Assembly (NCBI GenBank): GCA_946478645.1
Contig: CAMLCW010000200.1
Location: 1-9,487, forward strand
Direction of reading: 5' to 3'
Length of the DNA: 9,487 nt
Origin: an uncultured Variovorax sp.
GTDB lineage: Bacteria; Pseudomonadota; Gammaproteobacteria; Burkholderiales; Burkholderiaceae
The notes beneath the pieces are model-generated. The model worked only from the letters and a program-made list of their open reading frames with translations, searched no databases and was not told where the DNA came from. Position 1 is the stretch's first letter. Every line of letters begins with the position of its first letter. Made by a program: the position numbers and the translations under genes. Of this stretch, positions 1 through 7,104 are shown piece by piece.

Positions 1-573
1 GTCGGCCTGGCGACCACGGCGCGGATCCTGCGCGAGATCGGCTTCGAAGGCCGCGTGGTCTGCGGCCACATCTGCGCGCTGGCCGTCCAGCCCGAAGCGC
101 AGGCGCTCGCCACGCTCGACGCGGTGGCACGGGCACCGATCACCGTGGTCTCGCTGCCCGCCACCAACCTGCTGCTGCAGGACGCCGTGACCGGCCGCAC
201 GCCGCGCCTGCGCGGCATCACGCTGGTGAAGGAAGCGCGCGAGCGCGGCATCCCGCTGCTGTTCGCGAGCGACAACGTGCAAGACCCGTTCTGCCGCTTC
301 GGCAGCTTCGACCCGGTCGAGGCGCTGGGCACGGCCGCCCTGGTGGCGCAGCTCGACCACCCTTTCGACACCTGGTCCGAGGCGTTGTGCCGTGCGGACT
401 GGCTGCGGCGCGAACCTGCTACGGCGGCGCCCACGCTGATCGGCGCGAGCGCCGACCTGGTGCTGTTCACGCAGGCCGACCACCACGGCTGGCCCTCGCG
501 CAGCGCTGCGCGCGTGGTGCTGCGCGGGGGCCGAGTGGCGCACGGCGATGCCAACCCTTTCCTTCCCACGTAG
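1..573 (+). CDS. CodA-like cytosine/creatinine deaminase-type amidohydrolase, C-terminal part (5' end outside window)
   Basis: The frame is open from base 1 to the TAG at 571-573, so about 190 C-terminal residues are visible and the start lies upstream. The pattern follows E. coli cytosine deaminase: GHICALA (visible residues 22-28, His23) sits where CodA has the His that polarises the catalytic water. TNLLLQ (55-60) then RGITLVKEARERGI (71-84) match CodA NIHLQ and RGITRVKE. ASDNVQDPF (89-97) matches GHDDVFDPW, with Asp91 as the metal-binding Asp. The HxH and first-strand metal ligands lie outside the window. The family uses a divalent metal to deaminate or hydrolyse cyclic amidines and amides such as cytosine, creatinine and isocytosine; some members deaminate creatinine to N-methylhydantoin. 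It is probably cytoplasmic. It is the first visible gene of the operon and ends 19 nt before the creatininase-family gene. The family call is firm; the exact substrate is unknown. Confidence 0.85.
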   Translation, partial: VGLATTARILREIGFEGRVVCGHICALAVQPEAQALATLDAVARAPITVVSLPATNLLLQDAVTGRTPRLRGITLVKEARERGIPLLFASDNVQDPFCRFGSFDPVEALGTAALVAQLDHPFDTWSEALCRADWLRREPATAAPTLIGASADLVLFTQADHHGWPSRSAARVVLRGGRVAHGDANPFLPT

Positions 574-582
574 AGACCTCCC

Positions 583-587
583 AAAGG
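583..587 (+). promoter_or_regulatory. Ribosome binding site of the creatininase-family gene
   Basis: AAAGG lies 5 nt before ATG 593. It supports that start over the in-frame ATG at 548, which has no purine-rich motif in front of it. Confidence 0.5.
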
Positions 588-592
588 CGCCC

Positions 593-1456
593 ATGCTCCA
601 CGGCTACATCCCACCCCACCGCTTTCTGCCCTACCTCAGCTGGACCGAGATTGCGGCCCTGCCGGACCGCGAGAACACGGTCATCGTGCTGCCCTGTGGC
701 GCCATCGAACAGCACGGCCCGCACCTGCCGTGCTCGGTCGACAGCGTCATCTGCTCCGGCGTGATGGGCAAGGCGCTCGAGAAGCTGCCCGCCGAGATCC
801 GCGCCTTTGCGCTGCCGACCATCACCTATGGCAAATCGGAAGAGCACCTGCACTTTCCGGGCACCATGACCTTGACCGGCACCACGCTGCTGTCGACGGT
901 GATCGAGATCGGCGAATCGGTGTACCGCTCGGGCTTTCGCAAGCTGCTGTTCGCGAACGGGCATGGCGGCCAGCCGCAGGTACTCGAGATGGCCGCGCGC
1001 GAGTTGCGGCTGCGCCATGGCGACTTCGTGGTGGTGCCGCATGGCGTCTCGCGGCTGCCGAGTGCGGCCAGCAAGCAGGTGAGCGATCAGGAGAAAAAGC
1101 TCGCGATGCACGCGGGCCATTCGGAAACCGCCTTGATGCTCGCGCTCGCGCCCGAAACGGTGCACATGGCGCGCGCCGTCGCCAACTTTCCGCCACCGTT
1201 CCCGATCAAGCTGCTGTCGCCCGACGGGCGACCGGCCTGCGCCTGGACCGCACGCGACTTCGGCCCGAGCGGCGTGATCGGCGACCCGACCACCGCCACC
1301 CGGGAACAGGGCGAGCAGATCCTCGACACCCTCTCCGACAGCTGGGTGCAGGCGCTGACCGAACTGCATGCACTGCGCTGGCTGGTGCGCGAGGAAGCCA
1401 CCTGGGAGCGCGGCCACCAGCAGGGCTTCATCCAGCAGCACTTCGCGCCGGCCTGA
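593..1456 (+). CDS. Creatininase-family amidohydrolase
   Basis: This 287-residue protein has the full creatininase/MftE/ArfB family signature. LPCGAIEQHGPHLP (33-46) and CSVDS (47-51) supply metal ligands Glu39, His41 and Asp50. ANGHGGQ (121-127) carries His124, and HAGHSETALML (173-183) carries Glu178. The family is a metal-dependent cytoplasmic amidohydrolase group that opens cyclic amides (creatinine to creatine) or cleaves formamides and peptides. I chose ATG 593 because AAAGG at 583-587 precedes it by 5 nt and MLHGYIPPHRFLPYLSW looks like a natural N-terminus. The upstream in-frame ATG at 548 would overlap the previous gene by 26 nt and add 15 unlikely residues. It sits between a CodA-like deaminase and a binding-protein-dependent importer, so it probably acts on the imported compound or its deaminated product. 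It need not be true creatininase: the HAGxxET form is also typical of MftE-like and other family members. Confidence 0.9.
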   Translation: MLHGYIPPHRFLPYLSWTEIAALPDRENTVIVLPCGAIEQHGPHLPCSVDSVICSGVMGKALEKLPAEIRAFALPTITYGKSEEHLHFPGTMTLTGTTLLSTVIEIGESVYRSGFRKLLFANGHGGQPQVLEMAARELRLRHGDFVVVPHGVSRLPSAASKQVSDQEKKLAMHAGHSETALMLALAPETVHMARAVANFPPPFPIKLLSPDGRPACAWTARDFGPSGVIGDPTTATREQGEQILDTLSDSWVQALTELHALRWLVREEATWERGHQQGFIQQHFAPA

Positions 1457-1508
1457 GCCTGCTTCTTGCATCCGGCATTTCTCCCAGCCCTTCTCAACTC
1501 ACTGCCCC

Positions 1509-1514
1509 GAAAGG
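1509..1514 (+). promoter_or_regulatory. Ribosome binding site of the substrate-binding protein gene
   Basis: GAAAGG lies 9 nt before ATG 1524 and fixes that start, which also gives a clean signal peptide. Confidence 0.55.
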
Positions 1515-1523
1515 TCGACTCCC

Positions 1524-2513
1524 ATGCGCTCCTCCTTCGCACTCTCCCTGGCCGGCGCCGCCGCCATCGCCTTCCTCGCTGCCGCTGCCCCCGCACGGGC
1601 CGACGACAAGTTCACCTACATGACCAACTGGTACGCGCAGGCCGAGCATGGCGGCTTCTACCAGGCGGTGGCCGAAGGCATCTACAAGAAGCACGGTCTC
1701 GACGTGACCATCAAGATGGGCGGCCCGCAGGTCAACATCACGCAGATGATGGCCGCGGGGCAGGCCGACTGCATCATGGGCTCGAGCGACATCCAGATGA
1801 TGCAGGTGCGCGAAGGCGGCGTGCCGGTGGTCAACGTCGCGGCCTTCTTCCAGAAGGATCCGCAGGTGCTGATCGCACACGATGACGTGAAGAAGTTCGA
1901 GGACCTGAAGGGCAAGACGCTGCTGATCGGCGCCCAGGCCAACCGCGGCTACTGGCCCTGGCTCAAGTCGAAGTTCGGACTCAAGGACGAGCAGACGCGG
2001 CCCTACACATTCAACATCCAGCCCTTCGTGGCCGACAAGAACACCGCGCAACAGGGCTACCTGACTTCGGAGCCCTATGCGATCCAGAAGGCCGGTGTGA
2101 AGAGCACCGTGCTGATGTTCAGCGACCACGGCTTTCCTGCCTACGCCACCACGGTCTCGTGCATGGAAAAGACGGTGAAGGAGCGAAGCAAGCAGGTGGC
2201 GGCCTTCGTCAAGGCCTCGGCCGAAGGCTGGAAGAGCTACCTTGCGAATCCCGCGCCCGCCAACGCGCTGATCAAGAAGGACAACCCCAACATGACCGAC
2301 GATCAGCTCGCCTACAGCGTGGCCAAGCTCAAGGAGATGGGCATGATCACCGGCGGCGATGCGGCGCAGCTCGGCATCGGCGTGATCACCGATGCACGCG
2401 CCAAGGCGAGCTACGACTTCCTCGTGGGCGCCAAGCTGCTCGACCCGGCCAAGGTGACGCTTGCGAAGACCTACACGACCGAGTTCGTGAAGGACGCCAA
2501 GGTCATTCCTTGA
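1524..2513 (+). CDS. ABC transporter substrate-binding protein, NMT1/THI5-like (SsuA/ThiY type)
   Basis: This is a 329-residue periplasmic solute-binding protein. Residues 1-26 are a Sec signal peptide: MRSS, a long Ala/Leu-rich hydrophobic core, and the cleavage motif APARA before DDKF. The mature part starts FTYMTNWYAQAEHGGFYQA, the characteristic opening of the NMT1/THI5 fold. Trp36 and His42 stand where pyrimidine-binding ThiY/Thi5 relatives have their conserved Trp and His. EGIYKKHGLDVTI (51-63) and MMAAGQADCIMGSSD (75-89) are also standard for the family. It delivers a small organic ligand to the ATPase and permease encoded next. The ATG at 1524 is preceded by GAAAGG at 1509-1514, 9 nt away; the open frame reaches further back to 1368 but that part overlaps the creatininase gene. 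The 67-nt gap before it is the largest in the operon and shows no clear hairpin or promoter. The ligand is unknown; a pyrimidine-like or other N-heterocycle fits, and sulfonates, taurine or riboflavin-type ligands remain possible. Confidence 0.9.
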   Translation: MRSSFALSLAGAAAIAFLAAAAPARADDKFTYMTNWYAQAEHGGFYQAVAEGIYKKHGLDVTIKMGGPQVNITQMMAAGQADCIMGSSDIQMMQVREGGVPVVNVAAFFQKDPQVLIAHDDVKKFEDLKGKTLLIGAQANRGYWPWLKSKFGLKDEQTRPYTFNIQPFVADKNTAQQGYLTSEPYAIQKAGVKSTVLMFSDHGFPAYATTVSCMEKTVKERSKQVAAFVKASAEGWKSYLANPAPANALIKKDNPNMTDDQLAYSVAKLKEMGMITGGDAAQLGIGVITDARAKASYDFLVGAKLLDPAKVTLAKTYTTEFVKDAKVIP

Positions 2514-2523
2514 GCCCCGCGCC

Positions 2524-3354
2524 ATGAATCGCATCGAGCCCCACACCCTTGCGCCGCCAACGGCGATCTCCGTGCCCGCGGTGGAAGTTCTCTCGGCCGA
2601 GAAGACCTACCCGAACGGCACGCAGGCGCTACTGCCGGTGGACCTGTCGATCGCCGAAGGCGAGTTCGTCACGCTGCTCGGCCCCTCGGGCTGCGGCAAG
2701 AGCACGCTGCTGAAGATGGTGGCTGGCATGCTTGCGCCAAGCGACGGACGGCTGCTGGTCTGGCGCAAGCCGGTGGCAGAGATCCACAGCTGCCCGCGCA
2801 AGCTGTCGTTCGTGTTCCAGTCGGCCACGCTGATGCCCTGGGCCAGCGTGAAGACCAACGTGCGGCTGCCGCTCGATCTGGCCGGCGTGCCGCGCAAGGA
2901 GGCCGAGGCACGCGTGATGGACGCGCTCGCGCTGGTGGGGCTCGAGAAGTTCGCCGATGCGCTGCCGCGTGCATTGTCGGGCGGCATGCAGATGCGCGTG
3001 TCGATCGCGCGCGGTCTCGTCACCGAGCCCGACCTGCTGCTGATGGACGAGCCTTTCGGCGCACTCGACGAGATCACGCGCCACAAGCTCGATGCCGACC
3101 TGCTCGAACTCTGGCGCAAGAAGAAGCTCACGGTGATCTTTGTGACGCACTCGATCCACGAGGCCGTGTTCCTCTCGACGCGGGTGGTGATGATGGCCGC
3201 ACGCCCGGGCCGGGTGGTGGAGCAGTTTCACATCGACGAGCCCTACCCGCGCAGCCCTGACTTCATGGTGACGCCCGAATTCGCGCGCCATGCGCGCGGC
3301 CTGCAGGAAAGCCTGCTGCGCGCGAGCCGCGCCGACGAGGAGCACGCACGATGA
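2524..3354 (+). CDS. ABC transporter ATP-binding protein (SsuB/TauB/ThiZ type)
   Basis: This 276-residue cytoplasmic ATPase powers the importer. All nucleotide-binding motifs are intact and ordered: Walker A GPSGCGKST (53-61), Q-loop Gln99 in FVFQSATLMPW, signature LSGGMQMR (151-158), Walker B LLLMDEPFGALDE (171-183) with catalytic Glu176, and the H-loop His209 in VTHS. FQSATLMPW and the LDEITR stretch after Walker B place it in the nitrate/sulfonate/taurine/pyrimidine subfamily that pairs with NMT1-type binding proteins. Its ATG is 10 nt after the binding-protein stop; only a weak GAG-type purine motif is seen there, so translational coupling is likely. Its stop overlaps the permease start (ATGA, 3351-3354). 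The first 20 or so residues are a poorly conserved extension. Family and role are secure; transported substrate is not. Confidence 0.95.
   Translation: MNRIEPHTLAPPTAISVPAVEVLSAEKTYPNGTQALLPVDLSIAEGEFVTLLGPSGCGKSTLLKMVAGMLAPSDGRLLVWRKPVAEIHSCPRKLSFVFQSATLMPWASVKTNVRLPLDLAGVPRKEAEARVMDALALVGLEKFADALPRALSGGMQMRVSIARGLVTEPDLLLMDEPFGALDEITRHKLDADLLELWRKKKLTVIFVTHSIHEAVFLSTRVVMMAARPGRVVEQFHIDEPYPRSPDFMVTPEFARHARGLQESLLRASRADEEHAR
3337..3342 (+). promoter_or_regulatory. Strong ribosome binding site inside the ATPase gene for the permease
   Basis: GAGGAG lies 8 nt before ATG 3351, within the last codons of the ATPase gene. Together with the ATGA overlap it points to coupled but independently primed translation of the permease. 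Confidence 0.55.
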
Positions 3355-4172
3355 CGACGACGACAGCCAGAAAGAACCCGCCGCTGCTGGCCCAGCCACG
3401 CGTGCAGCGCGTGCTCTATCCACTGCTGATCGGCCTGGTGCTGCTCGCGCTGTGGCAATGGATGGTGGTCGCGATGGAACTGCCGCCCTACCTCGTTCCC
3501 TCGCCGATGCTGATGGTGCAGACGCTCGTCACCGACTGGGCGCCGCTCGGCAATGCGCTGCTGGTCACGCTCAAGATCACGCTGCTGTCGTTTTTGCTGG
3601 CCACGGTGGCGGGCGTGCTGATCTCGTTTCTGTTCGTGCAGAGCAAGCGCATCGAGACCGCGCTGTTCCCTTATGCGGTGCTGCTGCAGGTGACGCCGAT
3701 CGTCGCCGTGGCGCCGCTCATCATCATCTGGGTGAAGAACCCGGTGGCCGCCATGACGGTGTGCGCGGCGCTGGTGGCGCTGTTCCCGATCATCAGCAAC
3801 ACCACGCTGGGGCTGCGCAGCATCGACCCCGACCTGCAGAGCTACTTCAAGCTCAACCGTGCCACGCGCTGGCAGCAGCTGGTGCGGCTGCGGATTCCGA
3901 GCGCGCTGCCGTATTTCTTTGGCGGGTTGCGCATCTCGAGCGGCCTCGCGCTGATCGGCGCGGTGGTGGCCGAGTTCGTGGCCGGCACCGGCGGCGCGGG
4001 CGCGGGGCTGGCCTACCAGATCCTGCAGGCCGGCTTTCAACTGAACATCCCGCGCATGTTCGCGGCCCTGCTCCTGATCTCGCTGACCGGCGTCGCGCTC
4101 TTCGTGCTGATGGCCTGGCTCACCAAGCTCGCGCTCGGCGCGTGGCATGCGAGCGAACTTTCCCAGGATTGA
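3351..4172 (+). CDS. ABC transporter permease (binding-protein-dependent, SsuC/TauC/ThiX type)
   Basis: This 273-residue inner-membrane protein forms the channel of the importer, presumably as a homodimer because only one permease gene is present. About six hydrophobic segments can be seen, near residues 22-42, 68-95, 105-127, 132-150, 190-212 and 235-262. The cytoplasmic EAA-type coupling loop spans roughly 150-193, with LGLRSIDPDL, FKLNRATRWQQL and RIPSALPYFFGGLR; this is the contact to the ATPase. The N-terminus MTTTT comes from an ACG triplet run. The start ATG 3351 overlaps the ATPase stop in an ATGA junction and has GAGGAG at 3337-3342, 8 nt upstream. The length matches the SsuC/TauC subfamily. 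Confidence 0.94.
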   Translation: MTTTTARKNPPLLAQPRVQRVLYPLLIGLVLLALWQWMVVAMELPPYLVPSPMLMVQTLVTDWAPLGNALLVTLKITLLSFLLATVAGVLISFLFVQSKRIETALFPYAVLLQVTPIVAVAPLIIIWVKNPVAAMTVCAALVALFPIISNTTLGLRSIDPDLQSYFKLNRATRWQQLVRLRIPSALPYFFGGLRISSGLALIGAVVAEFVAGTGGAGAGLAYQILQAGFQLNIPRMFAALLLISLTGVALFVLMAWLTKLALGAWHASELSQD

Positions 4173-4180
4173 CCTTGATC

Positions 4181-5551
4181 ATGAACGCTTCCATTTCCGC
4201 CATCGAACAACTGCTGTTCGAACTGCCGAACCTCGACTGGATCACGGACGAAGGCCGCGTCACGCGCTTGTCGCAGGACTTCTCGTGGTTCAGCCCGGTG
4301 CTCACGCGCCAGCTGAAAGACAAGCGGGCCGACGTGGTGGTCCGCCCGCGCACCGAGGACGAGATCCGCGCCGTGGTGGGCGCCTGCGCACGGCGCGGCA
4401 TACCGATCACGATCCGCGGCAGCGGCACCGGCAACTACGGCCAGACCACGCCGCTCGCGGGCGGCGTGGTGCTCGACATGACCGGCTACAACGCCTGCCT
4501 GTGGGTGCGGCCCGGCGTGGCACGCGCGCAGGCCGGCATCCGCCTGGGCGAACTCGAGAAGCAGACGAAGCCCACGGGTCAGGAGCTGCGCTGCGTGCCG
4601 TCCACCTACCGCAGCGCCACGCTGGGGGGCCTGTTCGGCGGCGGCTTCGGCGGCGTGGGCTCGATCAACTACGGACCGCTGAGCGCGCCGGGCAACGTGA
4701 TCGGCATTCGCGCGATGACCATCGAGGCAGAGCCGCAGATGGTCGAGCTGCGCGGCCCCGACGCCATGCGCATGCACCACCTGTGGGGCACCAACGGCCT
4801 GGTGCTGGAACTGGAGATCGCGCTGGCACCGGCGCATCCCTGGCTGGAGACGCTGGTGACCTTCGACAGCTTCGAGCACGCGCTGAACTTTGCCGACAGA
4901 CTCGCGAACGCGCCGGGCATCGTCAAGCGCGGTGTGACTTTCTTTGCCGCGCCCGTCGCCGACCACCTCGCGCAGCTGGCCGCGCACCTGCCCAAGGGCT
5001 GCCACACCGTGCTGTCGCTGGTGGCCGAATCGAACGAACCGGCCATGATGCTGCTGGTGCAGGCGCACGGCGGCACGGTGGGCTACCGCAAGACGGCTGC
5101 CGAGGTACAGAAGAGCAACCGCACGCTGATGGAGTTCACCTGGAACCACACGACGCTGCACGCGCTGAAGATCGATCCCACGCTGACCTACCTGCAAAGC
5201 GGGTTCGTTCCCGGCAGGCACGTCGAGCAGATCATCGAAATGGAAAAGCTGCTGGGCGGCGAGGTCATGATGCACGTCGAGTTCCTGCGCAACGTGGCGG
5301 GCCTGCTGACCTGCAGCGGGCTGCAACTCGTGCGCTTCAGCACCGAGGAACGGCTGAACGAGATCATCGACATCCACCGCGCGCGCCAGGTGCACATCAA
5401 CAACCCGCACGTCAACATCGTGGAAGACGGCAAGGCCGGCGGACCGCTGCCGCCGGAAGTCATCGAGGTGAAGAAGCGCTTCGATCCGTTCGGGCTGCTG
5501 AACCCGGGCAAGCTGCGCGACTGGCCGGTGGTGTCACGGGCCGCGGCCTGA
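4181..5551 (+). CDS. FAD-binding PCMH-type oxidoreductase (GlcD/VAO-like)
   Basis: This protein of 456 residues is a flavoprotein of the vanillyl-alcohol-oxidase/GlcD fold. Residues about 49-185 form the FAD-binding PCMH domain: VVVRPRTEDEIRAVVGACA (52-70), the pyrophosphate loop IRGSGTGNYG (78-87), GGVVLDMTGYN (94-104), and ATLGGLFGGGFGGVGSINYG (146-165). The substrate domain follows, and the C-terminus has the hallmark FDPFGLLNPGKL (434-445). No His is seen in the loop where 8-alpha-histidyl FAD would attach, so the flavin is probably bound non-covalently. The family oxidises alpha-hydroxy acids, alcohols or amines; the substrate here is unknown. It is the last gene of the operon, 8 nt after the permease stop, which suggests it acts on the imported compound or a breakdown product. 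ATG 4181 is preferred, but an in-frame TTG at 4175 lies 6 nt after AGGA (4165-4168) and would add two residues. An open frame reaching back to 3290 overlaps the permease and is not coding. Confidence 0.88.
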   Translation: MNASISAIEQLLFELPNLDWITDEGRVTRLSQDFSWFSPVLTRQLKDKRADVVVRPRTEDEIRAVVGACARRGIPITIRGSGTGNYGQTTPLAGGVVLDMTGYNACLWVRPGVARAQAGIRLGELEKQTKPTGQELRCVPSTYRSATLGGLFGGGFGGVGSINYGPLSAPGNVIGIRAMTIEAEPQMVELRGPDAMRMHHLWGTNGLVLELEIALAPAHPWLETLVTFDSFEHALNFADRLANAPGIVKRGVTFFAAPVADHLAQLAAHLPKGCHTVLSLVAESNEPAMMLLVQAHGGTVGYRKTAAEVQKSNRTLMEFTWNHTTLHALKIDPTLTYLQSGFVPGRHVEQIIEMEKLLGGEVMMHVEFLRNVAGLLTCSGLQLVRFSTEERLNEIIDIHRARQVHINNPHVNIVEDGKAGGPLPPEVIEVKKRFDPFGLLNPGKLRDWPVVSRAAA

Positions 5552-5570
5552 AGCCGCTCGCGGCTTCAGG
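5547..5570. terminator. Perfect inverted repeat between converging genes, candidate bidirectional terminator
   Basis: CCTGAAGCCG (5547-5556), loop CTCG (5557-5560) and CGGCTTCAGG (5561-5570) form a perfect 10-bp stem. The stop codon of the oxidoreductase (5549-5551) is in the left arm and the stop codon of lnt (complement 5566-5568) is in the right arm. No U-tract follows on either strand, so it is not a canonical intrinsic terminator; it could end transcription weakly, block 3' exonucleases, or both. Confidence 0.6.
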
Positions 5571-7104
5571 TCTTGCGGCGCAGCGCGAAGGCGATCGCCA
5601 CGACCGCGAACGCAAGGCCCCACAGCGGCCAGAGCCCGAACGGCGCCACCCAGCGCGCGAACGGCGTGAGGCCGGTGCGGCCTTCGACCGTGGCCTCGAG
5701 CACGCCGCGCGTGAGGCGCGGCAGCGCCTGCGTGACGCGGCCTTCGGCGTCGATGACGACCGTGGCGCCGGTGTTCGTGGCGCGCACCATCGGGCGCGCG
5801 AACTCGAGCGCGCGCATGCGCGAGATCGCCAGGTGCTGGTCGATGGCCACGGTGTTGCCGAACCACGCGATGTTGCTCACGTTGAGCAGGATCGTGGGCG
5901 CGCTTGCCTCGTCCCTGAAGTTGGCGCCGATCTCGTCGCCGAACAGGTCTTCGTAGCAGATGTTCGGCGCGATGCGCTGGCCCTGCCAGGCGAACGGCGC
6001 CTGCGCGAGGCCGCCGCGCGCGAAGTCGCCGAGCGGGATGTTCATCATGTCGATGAACCAGCGGAAGCCCGGCGGAATGAACTCGCCGAACGGCACGAGG
6101 TGGTGCTTGCCGTAGCTGTAGGGCTCGTCCGCGCCGGGCCGGAACCCGAGCACGGCATTGCGGTAGGTCCCCTGCCCGCCGAGCGGCAGGCCGACGATCG
6201 CGGCTTGCGTGCCCTGGCTGTAGCGCGCCTGGATGGCTTCGAGGTAGCCTGCGGGCAGTTGCTGCGGCAGCAGCGGCAGCGCCGTTTCGGGGGTGACGAC
6301 CAGCGAGGCCCGCGCATCGCGCAACTGCTCGCCGTACCAGCGCAGTGCAAGGTCGATGCCGCCGCCGGGGATGAACTTCTCGTCCTGCGGGATGTTGCCC
6401 TGCAGCAGCGCGACCTGCAGCGTTCCGCTCGACGCCTTGGCGCCCTGCGCGGAAATCAGGTGCGGCGCGGCAAGCGCCACTGCGGCGACGAGCGCGGCGG
6501 CCACCAGCTCCCTCGTGCGCCGGGGCCGCAGCAGCAGCCCCGCGAGCAGCGCGGGCACGAACGCGGCCACGGCGCCAATGCCGTAAACACCGATCCATGG
6601 CGCCCACGCGGCGAGCGGCCCCTCGACATGCGCATAGCCGCCCGCGCCCCATGGAAAGCCGGTGAACCAGCTGCCGCGCACGAGTTCGGCCAGGGTCCAG
6701 AGCGCCGCGAACACCAGCGCGCCCGCCAGGACGCCGCGCGGGCCGCGCACCACGAACCAGGCGCAGGCCACCGCGTAGTACAGCCCGAGCGCCGCCGCGA
6801 GCGACAGCACCGCGATGGCCGCCAGCGGTGCCGGCAGCCCGCCGTAGGTGTGCATCGAGATGAAGAGCCACCAGAAGCTGCCGGTGAGCCAGGCGGTGGA
6901 AAAGAGCCAGCCATGCAGGCCCGCGCGGCGCCAGCCCGCGCCCTCGCTGCGCAGCCCGCCGAGCAGGCCCACGAGCACGGCGAGCGAGACGAGCTGCAGC
7001 CACCAGAGCGGGCGGCCGTTGCCGGGCCAGGCGATGGCGGCGGCCTGAGCGAGGCCCGCCGCAGCGAAGCCCGAAAGGCGCAGCAGGCCCGCGGCCGGCC
7101 GCAT
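5566..7104 (-). CDS. lnt: Apolipoprotein N-acyltransferase Lnt
   Basis: Lnt is an inner-membrane enzyme that adds the third acyl chain to the N-terminal Cys of lipoproteins, using phospholipid as donor; this is the last step of lipoprotein maturation before Lol-mediated sorting. The 512-residue protein matches E. coli Lnt in length and layout. An N-terminal set of hydrophobic helices fills roughly residues 10-215, including GSWFTGFPWGAGGY (144-157). The periplasmic nitrilase domain then runs from about 225 to 475, followed by a last membrane helix near 488-508 and a basic tail. The catalytic triad is visible: Glu273 in VTPETALPLL, Lys333 in YGKHHLVPFGEFIP, and Cys383 in PNICYEDLFG. LQGNIPQDEKF (234-244) is another family block. 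The start overlaps the corC stop by one base (TGATG on the minus strand), so translation is coupled to corC. It ends in the shared convergent hairpin at 5547-5570. Confidence 0.97.
   Translation of the reverse strand: MRPAAGLLRLSGFAAAGLAQAAAIAWPGNGRPLWWLQLVSLAVLVGLLGGLRSEGAGWRRAGLHGWLFSTAWLTGSFWWLFISMHTYGGLPAPLAAIAVLSLAAALGLYYAVACAWFVVRGPRGVLAGALVFAALWTLAELVRGSWFTGFPWGAGGYAHVEGPLAAWAPWIGVYGIGAVAAFVPALLAGLLLRPRRTRELVAAALVAAVALAAPHLISAQGAKASSGTLQVALLQGNIPQDEKFIPGGGIDLALRWYGEQLRDARASLVVTPETALPLLPQQLPAGYLEAIQARYSQGTQAAIVGLPLGGQGTYRNAVLGFRPGADEPYSYGKHHLVPFGEFIPPGFRWFIDMMNIPLGDFARGGLAQAPFAWQGQRIAPNICYEDLFGDEIGANFRDEASAPTILLNVSNIAWFGNTVAIDQHLAISRMRALEFARPMVRATNTGATVVIDAEGRVTQALPRLTRGVLEATVEGRTGLTPFARWVAPFGLWPLWGLAFAVVAIAFALRRKT

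Noticed and set aside
548..592. Upstream ATG for the creatininase-family gene
   Set aside because: It overlaps the amidohydrolase end, has no SD, and adds 15 residues unlike family N-termini; ATG 593 has AAAGG 5 nt upstream.
1368..1523. N-terminal extension of the binding-protein frame
   Set aside because: It would overlap the creatininase gene and bury the signal peptide; ATG 1524 gives a clean signal peptide and SD.
467..5410. Series of minus-strand open frames (467-1471, 1494-2546, 2629-3423, 3243-4148, 4037-5410) opposite the catabolic operon
   Set aside because: Each is antisense to a gene with recognised motifs and shows low-complexity His/Arg/Gln/Gly composition without domains.
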